Shown here: one piece after another, positions 57,101 through 64,000 of the stretch | Numbering within the stretch: the first letter of the stretch is position 1 | Layout of the letters: each line of letters opens with the position of its first letter | Source: Capillidium heterosporum | Lineage: Eukaryota > Entomophthoromycota > Entomophthoromycetes > Entomophthorales > Capillidiaceae | Assembly: GCA_016630905.1 (NCBI GenBank) | Contig: WBMQ01000001.1 | Location: forward strand, 496,001-560,000 | Reading direction: 5' to 3' | Length of the DNA stretch: 64,000 nucleotides | Notes under the pieces: generated by a model | The model's input: only the letters and a program-made list of their open reading frames with translations | Databases searched by the model: none | Told to the model about the DNA's origin: nothing | Made by a program: the position numbers and the translations under genes

Positions 57101-57460
57101 TTCAAGCTGATTGTGGAATTGTTGAAGCAACCATTCCACCAGCCTTTTGCATCCTATAGTGCCAAGGATATCTACAACGTACAGTTTACCAAATTGAAGA
57201 TGGTGGTCTTTGGTACGTACTGCGATATTAAACTATTCGACGACAAATTCGTCAAAGTCATATCCCCCTTCGGCTTGGAGGATCCCAAAGTCTGGTCGCC
57301 ATGCGGTAACACCTTGTTTGAACTCTTTCTCAATTTTAGAGGAAATTCGGACGTTCGACAATTGCCTGTTCATGAGTTCAATGCGGAAAAGTTTATGGAG
57401 CTATTCCCATTAAAACGGGCATATTTAGAACGAAGGGTTCAGTACATATTGAGCCATTAA
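54134..57460 (+). CDS. Large vWA-domain protein of unknown function
   Basis: A 1108-aa intronless protein. Residues about 45-240 form a von Willebrand A domain: KVLLLGLDRSGSMEGVYL has the MIDAS DxSxS, and VLFTDGDDIDVGS the second metal-loop Asp. A helical charged region follows (around VRAKADPELLTLTKCKITDN), then a globular segment with TLKGGDCIGIGIYVNRSKAA and MACEAFMDLLATNL, then GYFNAVLPLYISHKHW and a helical C-terminal 400 residues. The start is the ATG after a run of A's (54134); an alternative TTG upstream is ignored. No signal peptide or TM, so it is likely intracellular. Intracellular vWA proteins often assemble complexes, but no function is assigned. Codon use matches neighbours. Confidence 0.8.
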   Translation: MEVDNTTQLIGKYAPLKETQLAVSIELPTLVIQTQIQSLIPKGPRKVLLLGLDRSGSMEGVYLNEDKQPFAFAKKIINELVDSVAKDMDNIYFLLFGETCDIYNVNKVGGLVKFNKLVQDSTIYGGSVFSCLLVELKKIYELENSLNLETLVTLVLFTDGDDIDVGSTFLLNNPKSPYLALKSNLPSFTNLKLDTHVVGFTQEYDLAFLTALTELGSSSVGTLQLVHSEVSVPLAAENLINVFGARNAPLYLSSKSKESKFKLQLEEDQAYTIMDDVSFSLDDMCLVVDLTNKLPSLANEYDRLIELRKVKLESVAEDDLEDNTALMVLCSSAEYHTKSISLKIYDQLIAKQEPTDVDLNLSNLLNYDIDLSQVIASATKLSVLTRKKTVTKAIKVKKLVGSLRDALTIIKKGEFKAGNLSVFHDLSNTNKRDMDLKTQNKLNKRAVENVAQLENAESKIAKIVKSTDFDNVRAKADPELLTLTKCKITDNDFVTTLKGGDCIGIGIYVNRSKAAVFDPTQLSIYVGKPFFMACEAFMDLLATNLTSPESRYYYDYYSGTYSVSAEVKSEDEGNSERGYFNAVLPLYISHKHWSIASRRAMPLLGYAATGSLNGGSGQELKILPFIVLESVINQYLTQPSPYSRRIAKLVGETCLNIYEMPFGKSIKEEVRTQLDGFLSGPQGRTVDVIPDLEIFLGKLLCAIQNGDVDVQEITSNQPMFTNWLVEEAIRRNYSYKDKSEEDTNNLLLRLLNLENHRIVNNVVDDWEESTTEFDGNLDYNFQGNFQSCLQGQLNVIESFYLDLPEVPPFRFDGNLDFNFLPLADFILDHSWDYSIYDNLLRLTEYLTGDFGSVLKSKLHTVEGLTVFNESHPYQEWFSNLIPIKRLALLIQCHLHGKNSDRLKAINAGEVTDFFATTSETEDLQVATRYIQLKVERLVNERRAFRARKHMGKLLRNCNTRLGGTFINTMDLDKAAGILKFACKSRSTKLFKLIVELLKQPFHQPFASYSAKDIYNVQFTKLKMVVFGTYCDIKLFDDKFVKVISPFGLEDPKVWSPCGNTLFELFLNFRGNSDVRQLPVHEFNAEKFMELFPLKRAYLERRVQYILSH

Positions 57461-58183
57461 AATCGGCTGAAGTGAATAAAGCTATTTTGTATGCAAATAC
57501 ATTGATGAAGTGTGGAATCGTATGTATTGCTTAGATATACATTTTAATTTATAGTGTTTACTATTTACTAAACTCCTATACCTTACAACTAATGCGATGA
57601 AGTATGCAAGTTGCTTACTAAAATATATAGGAGCTTTATGTTACCTTCGTTTCTGTTTTTGCATTTTTATCCAATAAATTCATAATAAAAATAGAGAAAG
57701 TGGTTTATAATCAGCTCAAAAAAGCATACCTGTTTAAAAAGCGTGTAAAGATATGCTTTCTATATATCAGTTGTTGGAACTGGGCAGTACAAAGTGTTAT
57801 TTTCAAAGTATGAGGTTGGTGCCAATACCAGTTTATCACTAGTTCTTATATCGCTTAAATATTCAGTGCTATTTGAAGAGTACGTAAAGCAAAACTTCTA
57901 TCACTTGGCGAATTATTAGTCAACAGGATCTATTAAGTTTTGTATACGATAGTTAAATATATATGTATATTCAAGCAGCTTTAATTTCAACAGTTGCATA
58001 TTTTTCCTTGAATCATTGATGATTGGAAGATATTTTTATGTGGCAGGTACCTGTTTTTCTCAAAAGCAATGTACCGAAAATCTATATCCTAATATGAACA
58101 TGATACAATTTCAATTGAAAAACTATAAATATAGGAGCTGAAGCTTTACACTTGGCAACTTCACTAAAATTAATTTCAAAAGC
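57461..58183. other. Intergenic spacer
   Basis: About 720 bp AT-rich with polyadenylation-like signals of the vWA gene and the GPCR promoter. No coding signal. Confidence 0.5.
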
Positions 58184-59398
58184 ATGTCCGAACAATCAAC
58201 ACAGAGTGTAGCTTTAAACACCTTTATTATAGTTGTTCCCTACCTAAACCATGTTAGCAGCTTTCTATCCTCGATACCTCTTATACTTATGACTGTACTA
58301 TGTAAACCATCATTCACGAATGTTTGTACTAACCAACCTTCAGTAATCTACAAAAGGAATATGATCGTTCGGGTAAGTTTACGCCTGCAAGCTGGAATTG
58401 CCTTCATCGATTTGGCGAATCATATCGTCAGTTTAAAGAACTACAATACGGAGGCTGGACCCATGTGCGAATTCCTAGGTTTCGCTCGACTTTTTGGTAG
58501 AATAATATACTGCCTTCTCAATATTGCTATCGCCATCAATTTGCACCCTCGTATTTATCCAGGGCAAAAGCTTCAAGTTTTGGTGGGAGTTCTTCTACTG
58601 GGGTATCCCCATACTTTTATCACTTGCTATGTCGGTTCCACTTTACAGTATTTTATTACTATTGAAGTACTAATTATAAAAGAATTAGGATTTATGGAGA
58701 GGAACTTGGACGGACTTTGCTACTTGAACTACCAACTTCCCCAGTCCCAATTATTGAATTTCTTTTTGACAGTAGTTACAATGCTGATAACTATGATCTA
58801 CTGTGGCGCTATAGCTTCGATTGTAATAGTAAAGTTACGCAGGAATATAGGCACTTTGCCATCGGCCATTATACCTTCTCAAAGTGGCTGCGAGAATACG
58901 GCTACCGATCAGCAGAAGTTTATCCAGAAGCTTATACTTAGGATGTATTTTTGCAATTTGAACACATACTAACTATAGTAGTTCATTATACCCTTTATTT
59001 TGCTTTATATGCCTCAGTGGGTTTGTAGTACGAAGCATTTGCAACACGCTTGGAGTAGATAGTGACTTCCTTATAATTTGGTCGGGATGTGGCAACTGGT
59101 AACTTAAACTTAAATTTGCACTAACTTTGTAAGGTCTTGTTGGTTCCTTCAACTGTATCGCTTTTCTACTAGACCCTACCTTCCATGTCGCTTTGATTCA
59201 ATGCATCAAAGATGGAAACCAACCGGTTCCTTTCATCCCTGTAGATGAAAATTTCATGAAAAGTAGGTATTTAAATATATATTTACTAACATTGTATTAG
59301 ATGAAAGGATAGCCATGGCAGAATTTGAACATGTCCGAGACAACGACGAGGAGTACATTGCCAAACTGGAGATAGTCAAAGATACTAGGATATTCTAA
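58184..59398 (+). CDS. Seven-transmembrane receptor (GPCR-like), four exons
   Basis: Exons 58184-58944, 58979-59088, 59134-59262 and 59301-59398 total 1098 nt (365 aa) in one frame. Seven hydrophobic segments: near FIIVVPYLNHVSSFLSSIPL (TM1), LQAGIAFIDLANHIVSL (TM2), RLFGRIIYCLLNIAIAINL (TM3), LQVLVGVLLLGYPHTFI (TM4), LLNFFLTVVTMLITMIYCGA (TM5), LYPLFCFICLSGFVV (TM6) and LVGSFNCIAFLLDPTF (TM7). A Cys before TM3 (GPMCEFLG) and one in loop 2 (DGLCYLNY) could form the usual disulfide. The cytosolic tail is acidic. The first exon alone looks like a truncated 5-6 TM protein; splicing restores TM6-7. The exon 2 donor is GTGGCA. It resembles fungal/Dictyostelium class cAMP-receptor-like or rhodopsin-like GPCRs; subclass and ligand are unknown. 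Confidence 0.72.
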
Positions 59399-60087
59399 TA
59401 TGAAACAATCATTTCTTTACTAGAGTTTCATGTTGTGAATTTTAGTGCCAGCTACAGAATCAAACCTATATACCAATAAATTAGCATATGCTACCAAATC
59501 AAATGAACCTTTTTTTATGAAAAAACGATTTGTACTTTTGATAATACTTTCTATAGTTTATGTTTACTTAGATCCTACCTTCATCCGCCTAATACAGTCC
59601 AATAGGTATTAGAGAAGAATAGTAGACTTTATTTCCTTGAGTTTAGAGCTTTTATATTTTAAACCACTAGTTTACAGATTAAAGAGTAGTGAATATAGCA
59701 TATATGCGGAAATATATGGGTATTGCTTTGTTTATCAGTTTATTATATAAAGCTAGATAGTCACTGTAAAGCCAATGTAGCTTGTACATACTTATTAATT
59801 TCATCAGGTATACCTAATAAAATGAATTAAGCAACCAATGTTTTCTATACTATAGAATTTAATAGAATACGATATGTACCAGTTTATATATTTCGTATCT
59901 TCATTGTAGGTATTAGATGTTGACCTAGTAGTCCTATATTGTCTATTACGGTAATATAGTATCCTTTATTCAATATTTTATAGGCTTGTTAAATTCTATA
60001 CAAGTTTGCCTTTCCAAAGTTCTTGAAATTCACCTATTTAATTATTATATTGACTTGAAACTTTTAATTTTATATAGCTTTCCTCGC
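59399..60087. other. Intergenic region, AT-rich
   Basis: About 690 bp downstream of the GPCR. No coding signal. Confidence 0.5.
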
Positions 60088-60101
60088 TTATATAAACTCT
60101 T
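60088..60101 (+). repeat. Left target-site duplication of the LINE insertion
   Basis: The 14-bp sequence TTATATAAACTCTT occurs here, directly followed by the T run (poly-A tail on the minus strand) of the element, and again at 60887-60900. Confidence 0.85.
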
Positions 60102-60886
60102 TTTTTGAAGCCAAGATGTTTATTTAGAATAAATCATAAGGTGAGGAATAAATATGTTCTAGATGCTTCTTAAAGCGCCTAGAGGTTGAAATGAGAAGGT
60201 GGGGGACAGATCTTCCCAAATAATACTTTCGTTCCCAGGGAACAAGAAAAGGCTACCAGGTAACAACGGATCAAGGTCTGGCCAGGATGCGATTTCTTCT
60301 GCAAGTCTACCCTTCGTATATTGGGTACTAACGTCTCTCAAGCGATTTGAAAGAGACAAAGAATATTGGAAGCGGTCCCAGCTGAAAGAAGCAGCAGAGT
60401 CATTCTGAAGCTTATTACAAAGATTCAAAATCCACAGTTTGTGGATAGACATAAGTGTGCCTGTAAAAATGGCTGCATTGAGAGATTTTGGTACCCAGGG
60501 CGTCCACGATATCTCATTAAAGAACCATAAAAAGTTAGCACAGCCAGTGATTTGGGACTGTGTCGAGAGGAGGATTGCCCACCCCCATAGCTTGTTGGGA
60601 ATTGTACATTCAAAGTATCTGTGAATTAGTGAGTCTATTGGGGCTGAGCACCAAATACACTTTTTGAACTTGCTTTCTGGATCGGTGATGCGGTCTCCTG
60701 ACCAAAATGCTCCCTGAAGTAGTTTCCAGAGTAGGACTTTGCAGGCTGGTGACCACAATTTATGATCGACCATCTTCCATACACTAGTAGTTATTGCCGG
60801 GCTGATGTCGATCGAGAAGTTTTTAGGGCGTCTGACCTTGCTTGGGATATAGGGCTTGGGTTCAAATTCATTTCTAAGCTCTTCTG
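60102..60886 (-). mobile_element. 5'-truncated non-LTR retrotransposon (LINE), with poly-A and target-site duplication
   Basis: A 785-bp insertion on the minus strand. It carries the 3' part of a LINE polyprotein, a short 3' UTR with a TAAATAAA-like signal, and a terminal A run of about 6-7 nt, and is bounded by perfect 14-bp direct repeats. This is the expected outcome of target-primed reverse transcription with early stop (dead on arrival). The base composition is clearly higher in GC than its surroundings, in line with a recent insertion. Confidence 0.85.
60159..60884 (-). pseudogene. C-terminal fragment of LINE reverse transcriptase polyprotein (zf-RVT region)
   Basis: Open for 241 codons with no internal stop, entering from the truncated 5' end. 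Motif WSPACKVLLWKLLQGAFWSG, then DRITDP...KKCIWCSAPIDSLIHRYFEC (CxxC...H....C), the zinc-binding region found after the reverse transcriptase domain of many LINEs. The rest (W/F-rich, ending PLGALRSI) is the element's C-terminus. The reverse transcriptase itself is missing, so this copy is not able to move. No promoter or own start. Confidence 0.85.
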
Positions 60887-60900
60887 TTATATAAACTCTT
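60887..60900 (+). repeat. Right target-site duplication of the LINE insertion
   Basis: Second copy of TTATATAAACTCTT, identical to 60088-60101, next to the truncated 5' end of the element. Confidence 0.85.
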
Positions 60901-61709
60901 CAACAATACCATTCAACTTTGCTATGAAAATTTGAAGTTCTAATATTTTTGGTAAATTTTATGCAAATCATATCACTGAGAATTTGAAGCGATTGTGTAA
61001 TGATTTTATTAGCTGACCATTTATAATATAAATAATTAAATATAAAATCAATATTTTTAGTCGAATTATCGCTTTGAAGTTAAAATTTCCAATTTACAGC
61101 TTTTATATAGGAATTCTTGTTCAACCATCAATCTACTATAGTTAGTGTAGAAGCATATTTGTAAATCATAGGCTTTAAGCAATTCAAAAAAATTGAATGC
61201 CTATCCAAATTCTTTCATTGATTAGCTATCTCTTACCTATCTGATTAACTATTGTATGATAATTTCCAATCCTCCTATCTAATATCGATAAATATGTTTA
61301 TTTTGTTAAAGTTAAATAAATATATCGAGTTTTAATTACATGCTTTACTATAAATATAGGTTGGTTTAAAGCATGTAAAATTATATATCTATAAGAGTGT
61401 CTAGTAAAATAAAATATACACACCTAAAATAAACTCTACAATAGTCGTTTATAAGCTTTTGAATTAGCACATTTTATAGTAAGTGTACAGAAGTAGCAAT
61501 AATTAGAATACTATTTTCCAATGTCTGTAAAGTTGAGATCCACTGACTATAATATTTATCACATAGCAAAAATATTCTTAAGATGCTGAAATATAAAGTA
61601 GCTATTGAAACCTGGCGTAGGAGGTATTATGATTGAAGCAAAAGCAATCAAATTTCACTTACATGATGAAATATTAGTCCAAACAGGTATAAATAATAAA
61701 CCCTTTGGC
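60901..61709. other. Intergenic region, AT-rich
   Basis: About 810 bp; very AT-rich; no coding signal. Confidence 0.5.
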
Positions 61710-62382
61710 TTAGTGAAAATATAAGGCGAAACTAAAGCAACAGATACAATATATTTTAAATGGATTTTGGTTGTAGGGAAGTCTCTCAAGGGATGCCGAG
61801 CTAGGTTTGAGGTAAGCCAATGTAGTGGTGATCACATCAATGAAACTAAAGAAATTCGAAGCCATTGCTTTGACAGCTGACACTTTAATCGCGATCTGGA
61901 CCCAAAGTCGGCTCATGAAGACAAATGAGGCCACAGTCGTGATGAAGCCAAGAAGGGCGGTAATATCCATCAGGGTTCTAATTCTTAATACAATTTAATC
62001 GGCTCTAATCCTAGTTCTGAGCAATTCTAATCTAATGTTAATTCTGCTAATCCTAAGTCAATCTTGATCTAGCGCTAATATTTATCCTAATTCTAAGCTA
62101 CTCTAGGCTGGCAATATGCTTATTTTGATTCTGGCTAATTTAATAGCTACAGGAAGTTGGTACTAAAGGTATGCAGTGATTATTGTAAGGTCCAAGGGGG
62201 TGCCGTTGGATCCAACTAATGATGGTGTCATAATGGGAGCGTATGACATGAGAGGTCGGGACAGTAGAACCAATGCCGACCACAGCATTGGTAATACTAA
62301 TCACCCAAAGGAGGTAAGTCCAAAGGGAAGCGAAGAAAGTTTGAGCGGAGTGAGCTAAGAGGGTATAGAAGTCGAACCACAT
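61710..62382 (-). CDS. Two-part putative membrane protein cassette (copy 2, intact reading frames)
   Basis: Minus strand. First ORF 62382-62140 begins MWFDFYTLLAHSAQTFFASL and contains TNAVVGIGSTVPTSHVIRS. After about 170 bp of ATTAG-rich sequence, a second ORF starts at 61970 (MDITALLGFITTVASFVFMS ... KAMASNFFSFIDVITTTLAYLK). In both copies a GTA donor-like site ends the first ORF and an AG precedes the second ATG, so a spliced protein of about 150 aa is possible, as are two separate products. Both parts are hydrophobic, with about two membrane segments each. No family recognised. The homologous copy at 10.1-10.65 kb has stops. Whether this is a gene or part of an unknown repeat element is open. 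Confidence 0.45.
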
Positions 62383-63193
62383 ATTCGCACGATCTAATAA
62401 CTAAAAGGCTGACCAGGAACAATACTTTATTCGTAGACAAACAGATCAGGCTGTCAGAGACAGCTATGGCAAGGGAAACAGATCAGGCTGTTGCAACAGC
62501 TATAGTTGATGGTTGAGATCAAGAGGTGAGTAACAGCTATTCAGAAAATAGCGAGGTGGAACGTTGTCAAGATGCTGGCTTTTGGTAGTCGTCGAGGGGT
62601 TTAAATATCCCTTTGGTATCTTGGTTGTAGTGATGCTAGCGGGATTGGATTCTCCTTCGGCAACCCACTACTCTATAGATTAATTGAGTGTTTACCAAGT
62701 TTATCCAAAAGAGCCGGTAATTCGATTAACTACTACTGGTGCGTTTCCATGGTTGGAAGGTGTGGATCAGCTAATGTGCTGCTAATCGCTAGAGTTCCCA
62801 GGTTATGGTCAAGTTTACGAAAATAATCAAGGTAATCGAAATAATTGATATGTGGGGTGGATTCATAACTAAGATAGTTATGAATTGGAGAACAAAAAAA
62901 AGAATTTGAAAATTAGTAAGAAGTAGAAAGAGGAAGGGAATCTAAGAAGGGAATAGGTCTATGACCTAATAATCGGGGTTGTGACAACCAGGGTTGTTGC
63001 ACTTTGCATCAAAATCTAACTATCTTCAATGATACATCAAAGTCCACTAAAACATCCTTAAATATCAAACTAATAACATTAATTAATATTAATATATATA
63101 ATCAAAACTATAATCTATATATCAAAAATTCGTCCTTTCGCTATTACATTTAAAATCAATCGAAGCCTTCAATATCAAAATAAGGATACTGCA
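62383..63193. other. Repeat-rich spacer
   Basis: Contains direct repeats (acagatcaggctgt at about 62446 and 62478; acagctat three times between 62461 and 62540) and a purine-rich tract at about 62885-62945. No coding signal. Probably the remnant of a mobile element. Confidence 0.4.
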
Positions 63194-63390
63194 TGTTGGC
63201 TGGTCGCCCTCGCTGAGTGTTTGACCACTGGCTCGGACTTCCAGTCAAGTGGGTTCGGCCGAACTTGGTGAGTCCTTCGGCATGGGACGTGACATGTGTA
63301 TCGTGTTGTGGGCTGACTAATATAGGTGCGGCAACTGCCCTACAATTAAATCCAATATAAAAGCTTTATTCTTGCGACACTTCTGGTTAG
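63194..63390 (+). repeat. LTR-like dispersed repeat, copy B
   Basis: Begins TGTTGGCTGG and matches the reverse complement of 41095-41285 closely for the first 140 bp and loosely beyond. Contains the palindrome GTTCGGCCGAAC at 63253-63264 and a TATA-like 'tataaaag' near 63356, which would suit an LTR promoter. The right end of the element is not defined. Confidence 0.6.
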
Positions 63391-63509
63391 GAACCCTTAA
63401 AACGTTATAATCAACCTAACCCAAACTTAATCTACGATTAGGGCGAACTCAAAAGAAAGGTCTCAAACAATTCTGATAAACCGACTCAGAAACTCTCTTT
63501 TCCTCTATT

Positions 63510-63695
63510 GATGAAAGCGATCCAGAAACTCTTTTTCTTTCCCTTTTGTTCTTTCACCGTCCTTTTTGTCCTCCTATCTGTTTCTTCTTGTTTGGTGGTC
63601 TGTTTCCCGTTTTTGTCCTCTTCTTATTCTCTCTCTCTTTTCTCTCTCTGTCTGTCCTCCTTTGTCTGTCTTTCTTTCTTTGTCCTCCTTATATG
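63510..63695 (+). repeat. Pyrimidine-rich low-complexity tract
   Basis: About 185 bp composed almost only of C and T on the plus strand, with tctctctctc and tctttctttc runs. Two ORFs pass through it (63508-63699 and 63546-63749), but their composition is explained by the tract. Confidence 0.8.
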
Positions 63696-64000
63696 GTAGA
63701 TCCGAAACAAGGCATAATTTGGAGGCTTGTCAGTGAACTCTTTTCTTAATGAACCGGAGAGTCACTATCCTAATTACTGCTGTCCGCCTCCGCATTTTGG
63801 ATTCACTTTCTCTGCAAGTCAACCATCAGAGAAATCCGGCATTAAGTCCGAAATCCCAAACTTACCTTCTCAATAGAAATCGGTCTTAGGTAATTTGAGC
63901 ACTTCGCTATTAGTTGGAATGTATACTAATGAATGGTAGGTATTTCAAAGCGCAGGGATGAATATGTAACTGTATCATCCCAAAATGCTCTGTCCAGTAG
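63696..64000. other. Non-coding end of window, likely repeat-derived
   Basis: GC content is higher than in the other spacers and no coding signal is seen. It probably belongs to the same element as copy B. Confidence 0.35.

Noticed and set aside
63508-63749. Two overlapping ORFs rich in Ser, Leu, Phe and Cys
   Set aside because: Produced by the pyrimidine tract; not protein-coding by any other sign.
1-64000. tRNA, rRNA, CRISPR arrays and prokaryotic-type operons
   Set aside because: I looked for B-box-like GGTTCGANTCC patterns, rRNA-like blocks and spaced repeats and found none convincing; a covariance-model search would be needed to exclude tRNAs.

Overview
The window is nuclear DNA of a fungus, probably an early-diverging (non-Dikarya) one; Entomophthoromycotina is my best guess, not a proof. 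Evidence for a fungus: compact multi-exon genes with 36-60 nt GT-AG introns and CTAAC/TACTAAC branch sites; fungal-type families (DUF2421/2422 ArAE transporter, CBS-PB1 protein, SIT-like MFS carrier, verprolin, Yrb30-like Ran-binding protein); and long AT-rich spacers. Genes more typical of animals or basal fungi (CABLES cyclin, TXNDC17, tetraspanin, a 7TM receptor) argue for an early-diverging lineage. I rebuilt exon structures by hand from splice signals and reading-frame closure; several genes have no long ORF at all and only appear after splicing.

Layout. 1-9.8 kb: RINT1/TIP20 tether (-, cut by the window edge), a SAM-domain tail-anchored protein (+), a TXNDC17-like thioredoxin (-), a large ArAE-type membrane protein (+) and HMG-CoA lyase (+). 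9.8-16.7 kb: a decayed copy of a repeated cassette, a spliced tetraspanin (+), and an acyl-CoA dehydrogenase (-) carrying two frame breaks. 16.7-28.8 kb: a mucin-like surface protein with three repeat blocks (+), DGAT2 (-), a protein made from a mariner-type transposase DNA-binding region (+), an eight-exon RCC1 protein (+) and a CABLES-type cyclin (+). 28.9-42.6 kb: kinesin-8 (-), 14-TM MFS carrier (-), TMEM14 (+), proteasome beta-7/PSMB4 (-), a divergent TDP1-like protein (+) and NSE3/MAGE (+). 43.7-51 kb: CBS-PB1 protein (-), Yrb30-like protein (+, one frame break), SAR1 (+) and verprolin (+). 54-59.4 kb: a 1108-aa vWA protein (+) and a spliced GPCR (+). 60-64 kb is repeat-rich: a 5'-truncated LINE with a perfect 14-bp target-site duplication, the second copy of the cassette from 10 kb, and an LTR-like repeat whose other copy lies inverted at 41 kb.

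There is no operon-like or pathway clustering. Links between genes are general: vesicle traffic (RINT1, SAR1), lipid and acyl-CoA metabolism (HMG-CoA lyase, acyl-CoA dehydrogenase, DGAT2), cytoskeleton (kinesin-8, verprolin) and the cell surface (mucin, tetraspanin, GPCR, transporters). The points most worth checking are the three frame breaks, which are all of the +1 type; the TDP1-like protein whose second catalytic motif is not intact; the duplicated membrane-protein cassette with transition-type decay; and the spliced receptor and tetraspanin that ORF-based annotation would miss.
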